Shown: positions 46,654-58,992 of the stretch, piece by piece | Numbering within the stretch: position 1 is the first letter of the stretch | Layout: the number at the start of each line of letters is the position of its first letter | Source of the DNA: Siphonodentalium dalli | Taxonomy: Eukaryota; Mollusca; Scaphopoda; Gadilida; Siphonodentaliidae | Assembly: GCA_032622095.1 (NCBI GenBank) | Contig: CP136061.1 | Coordinates: forward strand, 215,482,373-215,546,372 | Length of the DNA stretch: 64,000 nucleotides | Direction of reading: 5' to 3' | Translations under genes and position numbers: made by a program | The notes under the pieces: model-generated | Databases searched by the model: none | What the model saw: the letters and a program-made list of their open reading frames with translations, nothing else | Told to the model about the DNA's origin: nothing

Positions 46654-48009
46654 CAAGACAGTCAATCACTGTGGGTCGCTCACCAGACTGTAAGGACTGA
46701 GAAGACAGGGACTCTGAAGACTACAATAGTCAGTACTTGACAGAATCACTTAAGTTCTAAACATGGACATAGCTGGATGTTCTCAAATGAGCAGGGCTCT
46801 TCACCTTGAAATTTCTAATTGCACATCACTGACAAATTTCCAACCTCTTACCTTTTAAAGAGGACAACCATACCGCAGTACTAAGTTCACAAAAATCACT
46901 TTGTACATTCCTCGTAGGTTGAATTTTATGACTGGTACCAGTATTCAAGCTTTCAAACGTTTGATAATTACCAACCTGACACCCCCATAAAGTTCAAATT
47001 TGTGGCCAATTCGGTCCAACAGTTTAACATGAAGTAGAAACATATGGACTGATGGTTTAAAAACATACATGTTAGAAAATCAAACCAAATTACGAGAACA
47101 GTTCTAACTTATTTTTGGTGTGAACATCTAATCTACAACTAATTTAGTATCGGGCATGAAGTTTTTAACTTTTGATCAAAATAGGGGGCAAATCTCCACC
47201 CCTCTACACTCCCTCCCCATTGCCCCCGCCCAGGCTGTCTAGAAATCAATATTATTATACCAGTACCAAACAGCATAGAGGAGAGTTAAATCTCTTATCT
47301 CTGCCCCTATTAGAACAAATGTGAATCCTCATCTATGAGATCCATTCATTTAGTAATATCAATATACCCCCCAATTTTCTTTGAAAAATCAGGGTATGAT
47401 TTCACCTGGATAAGTGCTGGTTAAGAAACTAATATTGGAACAGCCGAGTCTGTATTTAGTGTCTGACCTTTGCAGGTGAATTTAATGACAATATTCCGCA
47501 AGGTGGACTAACATCACCGAATTCACCCTCTGGGGACCTCATTTTCTAAAAATGACCCCATGAACAAATCTGAACCCCAGTCACCCAAGGCCCCTCCATA
47601 CCAAATATAAGCTATATAGGCCTAATGGTTCTTGAGAAAAAACTGTTTTAAGACTTACTATGGAGGGAAAGAGTTATGGCCCTGGCTTGGCACCTACATG
47701 TATTTGATGATGAACTTAATTGAACAAATCTGATTGTGAGACACCTAGGGAACATGCACACTGAACTATATAAACACATTCCGTCTTCAATATGGAGAAG
47801 AAATCAATTGTTGATAGATGGATGGATAGACATCTCAACAGGCAGACGGATGGAAGCCTGACAGACAGAAGACAAATTTAATCCAATATATACCCCCCCC
47901 CCCCCCCCATTTTTCTTTGAATATTAGTCGTATGATTTCATCTGGATAAGTGGTGATTAAAAAAATAATATGAAATGACACACACCCATTGAGCACCTCA
48001 ATTATGCAT

Positions 48010-48670
48010 TTTATCTTCTGCAAATTAGGGGGACATTGAAACTGAACAGGTGGAAAAAAGTGACTAAATCAATGAAGTCCTACAGTTGAAGTTGCTGATA
48101 CACACCCATTGAGCACCTCAATTATGCATTTTATCTTCTGCAAATTAGGGGGACATTGAAACTGAACAGGTGGAAAAAGTGACTAAATCAAACTGTCAAT
48201 TTGATACTTAGGATACTTCCCAGAAGATGAGGACTAAGCAGAATTAGGTCACTGGCGGGTGTATCTGGTGATGCTAGCATGCTGTATGGGGTAGCAACAC
48301 TAAATTCACCATCTGGGGACCTCACTATGTAAATGTACATTTACAGATATATATATATGCCTCTGTGGTGAGAAGAGGTATTAAATTGAGAGGTGATATG
48401 GCTTGGAAGGGATGTTGGTTGATGGCATGGTTAGGTCTGGGCCATGTGGGAGGGGGTGGGTGGGGGAGGGTGGAATGTTTCCATAATGTCATTAAAGAGT
48501 AGTTTCATAACTCTGCAGATGTTATAATGGTGTCACTTTTTTCAAATTTTAAAACATGTTTTAAAAAAAATTGTGCCAGAAGATGAGGCCTAAGCAGAAT
48601 AAGGTAATTGAGGGTGTATTTGGTGATGCTAGCCTGCTGTATGGGGTAGCAACACTAAATTCACTGAAAA
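48010..48670. mobile_element. GAGGTCC-family fragments, with internal duplication
   Basis: GAGCACCTCAATTATGCATT and the following ~75 bp occur twice (about 47990 and 48109). Worn end modules lie near 48240-48340 and 48590-48670. Confidence 0.55.
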
Positions 48671-48764
48671 ATGTTTGAGTAATCCTGTCTTGGATGAATT
48701 CTATATCAAAACAAGAGTGGAAGGGGTTAAATAAACAATACCAAAATCCATACAGATGAAGAAC

Positions 48765-50128
48765 TAGTCCAAGTCTTCTCGTACTAAAACTAGCTAAGAT
48801 TTTGGGATGGAGAGATGCTAGTGTTTAGTCCGAGAACGCGCGCATAGCCTTCTTATGACACGAGTTACGCCCAGGATCTGTGGTGGGAATCTGTGGTGTA
48901 TTTTACTCGATTTACCTAACAAAGCAATACATGATGCTATATACGTCGGAAAGAGTGACATCTTATGGTCAGAATGGTGTATAATAATCTAACTTTAATG
49001 TTAAATTACAATAGAATATTCCGGTTGATTGCCACAAACATCGTTGTTTTTTCTGTTTGTTTACTTAACTGAAAGCCGAACTCAGGTTCCGAAGAACTTC
49101 GGCATTGTCCGGTGTTTGTTCTGAGTATTCTAGTTTCCGTTTCTATATATAGCGCGGGGTTTTCCGAACAAAATGGTGAAAACCGATCGCCGCAAAGTCC
49201 AGTTTCCAATGTGCTTTGAGAACAATTCCCGCACTAAAAACTTAATGACATAATGGAGGATCAGAAAGGTAGTTTTGTTGACAATTTTCGCAAGCAACTT
49301 GTCAAAATTGGAGCAAATTAGAACTCTTGTGTCTGACTTGCCATGCGTGTGATTTTCATCCATGTGCATTTTGACTTTTGTGTTGATAAAATAATCGGAG
49401 AACCGAATCACAGTTTCGAAATATAGTTCTTCCGTTTTAGTGGGACTTTTCAAACTTAAGGTTAAAAATTTATACAAATTTTGTTTGATTTTTTGTGTGC
49501 TTAACAAGAGCAGTATATTGCTCTGTTCGCTTAGTATATATCTTAATTTCGCTGAAGTCCACCAAATGTGGGAAATGTAGCACCATATTATTTATTCTAA
49601 TGTTCGTTGTGTTTACACTGTTTTAAACTTTGAGAGGGTTGTAATTCCCCGTAATTTATTTAATGTATTACATTTATATCTTCAATGTTTAATTAATCTA
49701 TTTATTTTTTATTTATTGACACACAAAATTACGATTACAATGGAGAATTCATCGTAATTTGCGTTGTCAGTCGAAAATCTACGGAATATTTTCAACGGAA
49801 AATGCCAAACACAGTTCGCGAGGTCAACTGAGTTCGCATACTTTTAAAAATTTGTAAACATTGCGGTAAATGTCTCTTTTCTCATTAAATTACCGCTTTC
49901 AATTCACAACTGATGTGGGGTTCAGATCAAATAGCATATCTTCTGTGGAAAATATCTTTTATTGTCGCAATTGTGATATTTTATTTCATATAATTGTGGT
50001 TTTATTTGAGCGGGTCATTAACGCTTAACTCGTGTCATAAGAAGGCTATGCGCGCGTTCTCGGACTAAACACTAGCATCTCTCCATCCCAAAATCTTAGC
50101 TAGTTTTAGTACGAGAAGACTTGGACTA
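48765..50128. mobile_element. Mutator-like element (MULE), non-autonomous
   Basis: The 103-bp inverted repeats (48765-48867 and 50026-50128) start TAGTCCAAGTCTTCTCG and are identical at every position by eye. ATGAAGAAC is repeated exactly at 48756-48764 and 50129-50137. Long terminal repeats with a 9-bp duplication define Mutator-type elements. A 125-codon minus-strand frame inside shows no transposase motif. Confidence 0.92.
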
Positions 50129-50799
50129 ATGAAGAACATGCTAAGAAAAATCTAGGTAAGAAATATGAGGCTGTGATGTGTCCTAAACAAAAATTAAAGG
50201 TCAAAATGGAAAAATAATTTTTTTTGTTTTTAAAGTTATGTCCCGAGCTCTGCCCCTATTTGACCCAGTGACCCCATTTGAACAAATCTGAACCCCAGTC
50301 ACCCAAGGTCTCTCTGTACCAAATATAAGCTAAATCCCAAATATTTTTTTAGAAGAAGTCATTGTAAGAATTACTATGAGTTATGGCCCTGGTTTCTCAA
50401 CTAATCAACCTGGTGACCTCATTTGAACAAATCTGAACACCAGTCACCCAAGGACCCTCCATACCAAATATTAGTTAAATCGGCCCAATGGTTCTGAACA
50501 AGAAGTCGTTGTAAGAATTACTATGGAGGAATAGAGTTATGGCCCTGGCTTCGCAACTATTTGACCCAGTGACCTCATTTGAACAAATCTGAATGAGAGT
50601 CACCTAGGGAACATCCACACTAAATATGAACCAATTTGGTCTTCCGGTTACAGAGGAGAAGAGGTTCAAAGAATTGTTGACGGACGGGCGGATGGACGGA
50701 TGGACGGACGGATGGACGGACGGACGGACGATGGACGAGGAGTGATGACTATAGCTCCACCGGAGACTTCGTCTCAGGTGAGCTAAAAATTGACCAAAA

Positions 50800-51055
50800 C
50801 ATGTAGGAATAAAAGCTTGGACAAAATAATGTATCTTGACCAAATTTTCTAAGTCTAAAAAGGGGAATAACTCCACATAAAAAAGTTGGACGGACCTCAT
50901 AATCTCAGGTGCACAGGCTCCCACGATACAAAATATCTAAATAAAGCAAATATCAAATTTGTGTTGTGTCCATGGATAGACGGACGGACGTCCCCGACAG
51001 ACGGACAAGCTGATTCCAGTATATCCCCCCACATATCATTGCAGGGGAGATAATA
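50800..51055. mobile_element. GACGGACG-tract repeat
   Basis: Contains CATAATCTCAGGTGCACAGG, GACGGACGGACG and a final TATATCCCCCCAC ... GGGGAGATAATAA hairpin. Confidence 0.55.
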
Positions 51056-51104
51056 AGTGAATATTTGATTGTGAAACAGTACATTATACCAGGGTGAATA
51101 TAAA

Positions 51105-51540
51105 TAGCGTGTCTGACATTTGCAGAATGATGTCCACTGCAGAGGGCAAATTTAGTGATGATAGCCCGCACAACGGGCTAGCACCATTAAATTCACCCTC
51201 TGGGGACATCATTCTGCTTAAGCGTCAACTGCTACGGGATACCTAGGATCAAATTTAAGTTTCCCCATATGAAGTTGGGGATATTCACCCATCAGTCACC
51301 TCGGTTATGCATTTTTTCCCCCCTGCAAATTAGGAGATATAGAAACTGAACAGAAGGGAAAAATTTACTAAAAACAATGTTAATTTGAAACTATAGATAC
51401 TTCCCAGAAGATGAGGTCTAAGCAGAATGAGGTCCCCAGAGGGTAAATTTTGTGATGATAGCAGAATGAGGTTATAAATGCTAGTCTGCTGTGTGGAATA
51501 GCATCACTAAATTCACACTTTGGCGACCTCATTCTGACAT
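51105..51540. mobile_element. GAGGTCC-family foldback MITE
   Basis: Both end palindromes and the centre are present. The right palindrome is partly duplicated. Termini are unclear. Confidence 0.7.
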
Positions 51541-51772
51541 GTATATCGTTACACTTTCAAAGTCAAATACATTAAAGAAAGATGGACACTGTCATGAAGC
51601 TCATTCTACTAGCGTCTGCTGCACGCTGCCTTTGATAGTTGCTTTGACAAAGAGATCACAGATGTGGACATGAATTAGCGACTCCTGAGTAATGTTATAA
51701 TCATGCGTGAAGCATGTGCATGCGGTATAATAAGTTTTCAAGTTATGATTGACTACTTTTGTAAGTTGCGAC

Positions 51773-53653
51773 TAGACTCTGATGAATTAGGCATTTACGG
51801 CTCGAATCGAATCTCAAATCGAATCAGTTCAAGGATTTCACATCGAATCAAATCTCAAATAAAATCCTAACAATACAGTAATGCCCAAAGTAATTGAACA
51901 CTTAACCACAGCAGAATTATGGGTAATTTTTCAGGATTTAGTCGGAAATATGGCTTATTGCCATTCATCGGAAAGCTCTCACCGAGATTCTTCTGCGGTT
52001 AAGTGGTCAATTACTTTTGGCATTACTGTATGTTTGGAGCAATTGGTTATTGCAGCCCACCGAGAGAAGTTTTCCAACAACGGAGTCTATGCACGTTTTA
52101 TCTAGCATATTTTTTTACGAATTTATGTACAATTGGAATTCTCGTACCAGTCGAGCTCTTGAATCCTGGCCGGGATAGCTATAACCATATGAATTTACTA
52201 TTAGGTATACAATCAGCCGGTGCTAACATTTTTACCTTAGGCCAAAAAAAAAACATCTGTGTTTCCGATTTCCCGACCTACCAGCTGAAATTGGGCCAAC
52301 CTGGATTTGTTTTCCAAAATTTTCAACAACAAAAAAAATTCAAAAATATATTTTTTTTTTTTTTTATGCATGTAATTGACAAGTAAAACACATCTATATC
52401 GTTTTTTTATCCATCACCTTTGTCGTCTACTATATAGACAAAGTCTGCAAAATAAACCATGGATAATAAACCACAGATACTTCAGCTATCATAATCAAGT
52501 CACGCGCTCAGAACTACAACCAAAAATCATGCAATCGATTAATTGTTTCCTAAAGAAATTCCCCATTAATTTCTTTTCCCCATTTAAACAAATTTAATAG
52601 ACGTTAACGACTAATTTTCGATGGAATTTTCAAAAACAATTTACTTCTATTAAGATACATGGGTACATGTATTTGTGGTTGCAGATGAATCCCAATCTCA
52701 GGAATAAATCTGTTCTGTTCTGAGAGTCGCAAGGCCAGGTGAAAATGCGATGTCAACACGATGGCACAGAAGTTGTCTAGACTTTAGCTAGCAATGCCGT
52801 TACTATCAATGTTGTCATGTACAGTATTGCGCAACATTGTGTCATGGTGATGTGAGCCACGGAAGATAGCATTTTCGTGTCCCTTCTTGGAACTCAGATC
52901 GCTCCAAACTTTCTGGTGCACATTCTGGGTACATTGTCAGATATAAAACTAGTTTTCTGTCAGAAACTGCATCAACTGGACACAAAGGTATTGAGAATAC
53001 CAACGTTTAACGGTGTTTTTAGAATATGGTGCATTATAGATGGATTTTGAAAAAAAAAAATTGCCAAAACATTTGTTTTCCTACCAGCCTACCTGGATTT
53101 TTTTGCTCAAGAAATCGGAAAGAGACAAGTTTTTTTTTGGCCTTACATTGTTTCAAATGTTCTGAAATGTAATTTTGGTTGCAATTTACATGATCACATT
53201 ACTTGGACCTTTATATTTTTGTCGCTGAACTTCGGAAGAATTTTCAGAGACAAAAATATACGGTTCAAAGTAATGTAATCATACTGTTTCGTAGTTTTTG
53301 GAAATGGATAGATTAGATACTTGATAGATGTGTGACACTGTGTTATTGATTGTGACCACCTGATTGTATTCACAGTACTGTGGTTACAGAACATAAGTAC
53401 TTTTTGCAAGCTGGATAACTCTATTACTCAACTGCCTTAACCTGTGAAGTTTGCCATGTGTTCGGGTATTGACTGGAGTCTTACGTGGCAATACATGCAT
53501 ATTTGCTTAATTCTGCTAAATTTTCATGAAATGAAACAAGGAAATAAATGGTGTAACCAATATTCAAAATATAAACGATTCTCCCGACGGATTTCGAATC
53601 AAATCAAATCATTTGGATGATTTTGAATCGAATCGAATCTTCATCGAAGTCTA
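51773..53653. mobile_element. hAT-like element, 1.9 kb
   Basis: The ends are TAGACTCTGATGAA and TTCATCGAAGTCTA. The flanking 8-mers GTTGCGAC (51765-51772) and GTTGCGAT (53654-53661) agree at 7 of 8. Subterminal GAATCGAAT repeats on both sides resemble the element at 59981-61087. A CAGTAATGC MITE is nested at 51874-52030. No transposase frame recognised. Confidence 0.75.
51874..52030. mobile_element. CAGTAATGC-family MITE, shortened
   Basis: TACAGTAATGCCCAAAGTAA to its inverse ending GCATTACTGTA, inside the hAT-like element. Confidence 0.75.
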
Positions 53654-53661
53654 GTTGCGAT

Positions 53662-54829
53662 GATTAACTAAATTTAGATTGACGGATAATAAATAATTGC
53701 TGTCAATATTTTTCGAGATTTCCCATTGTCAAATATCCCATATATAGAGGATATGAAATGAGTGTTTCTCTCATATGATATTTATGAAACGTGTCTAAGA
53801 GCCTCCAGCAAGAGAAAACTGAAAAATTTGTGACGAGTTTCATAAATATCATATGAGAGAAACACGAATTACATATTCTATTTATCATATGACACCTATA
53901 AATTGATTATGATGTCCAAAACGCACACAAATCACTAAATAGCTATATGACATCGGCAGCAAAAGGTTAATGTGACGTCACTTCATTGCACCGGAAGCCC
54001 AATTACACCTGGTGAACTAGCAGAAATAATATGCACGCGAAGATATAGTGCGCTATTCTGTTCTCAGTTTGTGACATTATATCGTATGTTTATTAGATAA
54101 ATACGAATTACATATTCTATTTATCGTATAACAATGTCCAAAACTATATATTTCAAGATTATAATTGCGAGAATTTCGGCATCGCGTTGATTGACGCGCA
54201 CGAATTTGACCTGTATTTAGTCAGAGATGCGGCTCGGCCCCCACCTGCCATTCAGCCAATCAGAACACACTTTTTGTCAACAAACCAATCAAATTATCGG
54301 AAGGTGATATGAATTAGTAATTGATATGAAGTTGATTTATGACATAGTTTCCAACGTAAATAATGATTGAGTCATATGATAAATGAAAATATGTAATGAT
54401 GTCAGCTTTTAATAGTTTTTTTTTAGGTCTCTTTTTTGTCCATGTTAGATTGAACAAATAACTTCTTATTCAATGGCCTCTGTCAGGTATGTGCATTGAA
54501 ATGTTCAACTATAACCATATGAGACTATTTAAATGATGATTTTACACTGTTAAAACTGTGATTGCATTCAATATGCCAACTGTGAGGCGTAAGTTTATTA
54601 AAAGTTAGTATATTTTAATAATTGCACTGAGAAATTGGAAGGGATTTTCTTTTGGCAATCAGCAAAATCTGATGCTCAACAACAAGGTCCAATTAATATC
54701 CAATGAGCTATTATCAGCCGATGGCTGTGCATTACATGCAGCATTCAACACATGTGTCCAACTATAGGGTAAATTCAATTGTTTCTGTGAGACCATATAA
54801 GCTATTGAGCTTAAGCATGGGATGGTATG
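53662..54829. repeat. Unclassified inverted and direct repeats
   Basis: GTTTCTCTCATATGATATTT is inverted as AAATATCATATGAGAGAAAC around 53762-53866. ACGAATTACATATTCTATTT occurs twice (about 53864 and 54104). A diverged inverse is near 54365. These may be parts of one element. The remainder shows nothing. Confidence 0.5.
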
Positions 54830-55060
54830 CTAATAGAAACACAAAGGGGGATAACTCCACACAAAAGTCGGACATATAATCGCAGGTGCACAGGTTCCCA
54901 TGGTACTAAAGATTCAAAATAATGTAGGAATAAAAGATAGAAAATAGGTATACCCCTGAAGTCGAAAAATGGGGCTAACTCTACAAATCAAAAGTTGGAC
55001 AGACCTCATAATCACAGATGCACAGGTTCCCATGGTGATAGATATATGTGCCAAGTTAAA
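54830..55060. repeat. GACGGACG-class internal units
   Basis: Two related units with GGGG(A/C)TAACTC and GCACAGGTTCCCATGG. Related units occur at 43306-43375, 50863-50925 and 56930-57000. They flank array 3 on both sides. Confidence 0.55.
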
Positions 55061-55062
55061 AA

Positions 55063-56860
55063 ATGAAAGTGTCAATGACACTGTAGCTCAACTTGGAAAG
55101 GGAATAATTTAATATATTACAGTCAATGGAGCGATTAGGAATGTGGAAAGTTGAATGTCTAATACTAGTTTATAGACATGAAGAGAAAAGTAAAATCCAA
55201 GATGGCTGCTGGTGGCCATGTTTTCGGCCGAATGACCCCAAAATGAGTCGTTCCCATCTACATGTCATCGTTAACATCAATGACAAATTTTATGACGATC
55301 AGACTAAAGGTACGACCTGTAGCCCATGCTAAAGAATTTAGTCATACAAAGAGTAAAATCCAAGATGGCTGCTGGCGGCCATGTTTTTTGGCCGATTGAC
55401 CCCAAAATGACTCGTTCCAATCTACATGTCAACATTAACATCCAGGACAAATTTCATGATGATCAGACGAATAGTACGACCTGTGGCCCGTGCTAATGGA
55501 TTAAATTTTGAAATCCAAGATGGCCGCTGGCGGCCATGTTTTTTGTCCGAATGACCCCAAAATGACTCGTTCCCATTTACATTCCAATTTCAACAGCCAT
55601 GAAAATTTTTATGATGATCAGACTAAAGGTACGACCTGTAGCCCGTGCTAAAGGATTTAGTCATACAAAGAGTAAAATCCAAGATGGCTGCTGACGGCCA
55701 TGTTTTTTGGCCGAATGACCCCAAAATGACTCGTTCCCATCTACATGTGATTATTAACATTCTTGACAAATTTTATGATGATCAGACTAAAAGTAGGACC
55801 TGTAGCCCGTGCTAAAGGATTTAGTCATGCAAAGAGTAAAATCCAAGACGGCTGCTGGCGGCCATGTTTTTTGGCCGATTGACTCCAAAATGACTCGTTC
55901 CAATCTACATGTCATTGTTAACATCCATGACAAATTTTATGATGATCAGATTAAAGGTACGACCTGTAGCCCGTGCTAAAGAATTTTGTCATACAAAGAG
56001 TAAAATCCAAGATGGCTGCTGGCGGCCATGTTTTTGGGCCGAATGACCCCAAAATTACTCGTTCCCATCTACATGTCAATATTAACATCCATGACAAATT
56101 TCATGATGATCAGACGAACAGTGCGACCTGTGGCCCGTGCTAATGGATTGAATTTTGAAAACAAAGATGGCCACTGGCGGCCATGTTTTTTGTCCGAATG
56201 ACCCCAAAATGACTCGTTCCCATCTACATTCCAATTTCAACAGCCATGATAAATTTCATGATTATCAGACTAAAGGTACGACCTGTAGCCCGTGCTAAAG
56301 GATTTAGTCATACAAAGAGTAAATTCCAAGATGGCTGCTGCGGCCATGTTTTTTGCCCGAATAACCCAAAAATGACTCGTTCCCATCTACATGTCATTGT
56401 TAACATCCATGACAAATTTTATGACGATCTGACTAAAGGTACGACCTGTAGCCCGTGCTAAAGGATTTAGTCATGCAAAGAGTAAAATCGAAGATGGCTG
56501 CTGGCGGCCATGTTTTTTGGCCGAATGACCTCAAAATTACTCGTTCCCATCTACATGTCAATATTAACATCCATGACAAATTTCATGACGATCAGATGAA
56601 CAGTACGGCCTGTAGCCCATGCTAATGGATTGAATTTTGAAATCTAAGATGGCCACTGGCGGCCATGTTTTTTTTCCGTATGACCCCAAAATGAATCATT
56701 CCGGTACAAATGTTGATGTCAACAGCTATGACAAATTTCATAATGATCCGATCAAAGGTACGACCTGTAGCCTCTATTGTTGACGCCGCCCGTACACACG
56801 CACACACGGACGACAAAGCCATGGTAATAGCTCAAACTTTACAAAGTAAAGTTGAGCTAA
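55063..56860. mobile_element. Tandem-core element, array 3
   Basis: Ten cores ordered A A B A A A B A A B lie between the same ends as arrays 1 and 2. The left ~150 bp is almost identical to array 1. It is inserted into a GACGGACG-class repeat whose units appear on both sides. Confidence 0.88.
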
Positions 56861-57222
56861 AAATTAACCAAAAAATGTAGTAATAAAAGTTCAGACCAAG
56901 GTATATCCCTGTATTGAAATTTTTCTGTCGAAAAAGGGGACTAACTCTACAAAAAAGTCAGACAGACCTCATAATCAGAGATGCACAGGTTCCCATGGTA
57001 CTAAATATCTGTTTAAACAAGTTTAGTCTGTACAGCAATTATTCTGCCCCAAAAAGTTAAAAAAGAAAAAAAATTCAGAAACCAATAGCTTTTTTTGTAG
57101 GGTCGGTCATGTGCGGAAACAGTAATTTGATTTTTGGACTGATGTGTGATATTAATTTTGATTCATTTCAGGTTTTCAAACAGGTTCTGCGCTCTATTAA
57201 TGTGTTGAATAACTGGACTTAC

Positions 57223-57361
57223 CTAGTACATCACAAATATGGTTGTTTAGTGTTATCATTGTGGCATACCGCTCACTAAGAACCTGCACTGTGTCAACAC
57301 ATCGTTGAAAGAAGGTGTTCTCTCCTTCCAGTGAGAACAACTCATCCCGAATCTGTTCTGC
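57223..57361 (-). CDS. Tudor gene exon: coiled coil, part 2
   Basis: The acceptor TTTTTAG precedes 57361 and the donor CTAG/GTAAGT follows 57223. It encodes 46 codons plus one base. The peptide begins AEQIRDELFSLEGENTFFQR and continues as an amphipathic helix, in frame with the preceding exon and with the 1.65-kb linker exon 17 kb away. It has no ATG-led frame, which hides it from a simple scan. Confidence 0.88.
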
Positions 57362-57500
57362 CTAAAAATTAAGACATAGGTATAAGAGTAATTGGAGTTT
57401 GACTCAAATGAACAATAGACCATTCCAATATATACTTTTATAACTGGGTGGGAGTATCAATTCAGAAAAGAAAGGGTTAATTACCCTACTAGTATCTTAC

Positions 57501-57628
57501 CTCATCTGCATAACTCTCGAGTTCTTCCTTAATTTCTGTCACCTGGGCAACGATCTCTCCTGTATTGAACATCACATTATTTTTTATCCTCCCAATGTTT
57601 CTCTTTGAGTGGGACATGATCGCCGACA
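57501..57628 (-). CDS. Tudor gene exon: end of B-box-like segment and coiled coil 1
   Basis: The acceptor CATTTTCCAG precedes 57628 and the donor GAG/GTAAGA follows 57501. Two bases complete a GTG codon and 42 codons follow. SAIMSHSKRNIGRIKNN supplies the last His of the B-box-like segment, and EIVAQVTEIKEELESYADE starts a coiled coil. Only this one of its three frames is open. Confidence 0.87.
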
Positions 57629-57732
57629 CTGGAAAATGAGACATTAAATGTTTTAACAATGAATATGTCAACAATACTCGAAGTCTAAGCAAAGCAATGC
57701 TCTAATTAATCAATGTGTTGTTATACCGGTAC

Positions 57733-57793
57733 CTAATGCCTTTGTATCCACTGGGCAGACAGGCTGCAATTTTTTGTCTAGACAGTGAGAATT
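57733..57793 (-). CDS. Tudor gene short exon: B-box-like segment
   Basis: The acceptor TCATCCTATTGACAG precedes 57793 and the donor TTAG/GTACCG follows 57733. It is 61 nt, phase 0 in and phase 1 out, matching the next exon. The peptide is NSHCLDKKLQPVCPVDTKAL. The spacing H-x9-C-x2-D followed by His in the next exon resembles a B-box zinc finger in which two later Cys are replaced (Val, Ile). The small size makes chance phase agreement possible. Confidence 0.6.
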
Positions 57794-57839
57794 CTGTCAA
57801 TAGGATGAATATATATCAAACTAGCCTGACAGGAAATTC

Positions 57840-58320
57840 TGGCTGCAAGATCAAGTCTGAGTTTAGTGTGCCTGTCATTTGCAGAATGAGGTCCCCAGAG
57901 GGCAAATATAGTGACGCTATCCCACGCTATCCCACAGAGAGGGATAGCATAACCATATTCACCCTCTGGGGACCACATTCTGCATGGCCTTATCTACTAT
58001 GGGAGACATAGACTCAGATTGAAGTTCCCAAATGGTAAATATTGTGATCTATACCCACTGGGAACCTCGATTATGAAGTGTGTCATCCACCAATTTGGGG
58101 ATATAGAGAAACTAAACTAAAAAAGAAATAGAATCTATGTGAAGAAGTTTATATAGAAATTTGATAATAAAGAAACTTTCCAGAGAAGATGAGGCCTAAG
58201 CAGAATGAGGTCACCAGAGGGTGAATTTAGTGATGTTAGCCTGCTATGTGGGATAGCGTCACTAAATTCACCCTCTGGGGACCACATTCTGCAAATGACA
58301 GACACACTAAACTCAGGCTT
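57840..58320. mobile_element. GAGGTCC-family foldback MITE, subfamily 2
   Basis: AAGTCTGAGTTTAGTGTGCC to its inverse ending AAACTCAGGCTT. The centre matches 29217-29678 in inverted orientation. Confidence 0.75.
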
Positions 58321-58523
58321 GTGCAAGATGTGCATGGGTTTAGCTTGTAGTAGTATAGGTCCATGTACCCTGTTTATAGTGTCATTCAGGTATTTAAAAT
58401 AAAATGAGTCAATGCTAATCTATGGAGATGACTTACAATACTTGATTTTTTATGAATGAAGATTGCGTGAGAATATCTTGAATAAATTAAAGGGATATTG
58501 GTTCCTGATTCCTGATTTCAGAT

Positions 58524-58693
58524 ATACAGTAATGCCCTAAATAATCGACTCTGTAACCACAGCAGAATTATGGGTAACTTTTCACTGAGAGCTTTCCGAT
58601 GAATGGCAACAAGCCATATTTCCGACTAAATCCTGAAAAATTACCCATATTTCTGCTGTGGTTAAGGATTCGATTATTTGGGGCATTACTGTA
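58524..58693. mobile_element. CAGTAATGC-family MITE, shortened
   Basis: TA-flanked, with the left arm truncated after GGGTAACTTTTCA. Confidence 0.8.
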
Positions 58694-58817
58694 GATGCAA
58701 GGACATAGCATTTTTCAGGATTAGAAATGAAAATGTTTTTCCCATGGGATTCTGGAACCCTATTCCGCGCTCTGGCCTGTCCCTGGGACCCTAACTGTGG
58801 GCTTGAGAACCAGCCTA

Positions 58818-58992
58818 CACATGAGAACCATATATGAAAACCACATGAGAACCATTTATGAGAACCATATGAGAACCATCCCACACATGAGAACCATCTA
58901 TCCCACACATGAGAACCATTATGAAAACCACATGAGAACCATTTATGAGAACCATATGAGAACCATTCCACACATGATAACCATATATGGCA
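58818..58992. repeat. ATGAGAACCAT minisatellite
   Basis: About a dozen units of A(T)TGAGAACCAT form a higher-order pattern in which a ~95-bp block recurs. Frames through it on both strands are artefacts. Confidence 0.8.

Larger units (their letters stand above)
46656..50787 (+). mobile_element. Second tandem-core family, copy 2, heavily invaded
   Basis: The left end AGACAGTCAATCACTGT with GCTCACC and the right end GGAGACTTCGTCTCAGGTGA then GCTAA match 30966-33328. Cores (ACAAATCTGAACCCCAGTCA type) lie at about 47540-47800 and 50225-50640. MITE fragments, a 16-C tract (47893-47908) and a MULE (48765-50128) split it. Confidence 0.7.

Noticed and set aside
49130-49507. 125-codon minus-strand frame inside the MULE
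   Set aside because: No transposase signature. The element appears non-autonomous and the frame is AT-biased chance.
58438-58477. 40-nt exon candidate on the minus strand with donor GTAAGT
   Set aside because: The splice signals are attractive, but its phase does not join either neighbouring exon of the Tudor gene.
58818-58992. Possible CRISPR-like array of short repeats
   Set aside because: Units are contiguous and degenerate without unique spacers of constant length, and the context is animal DNA.
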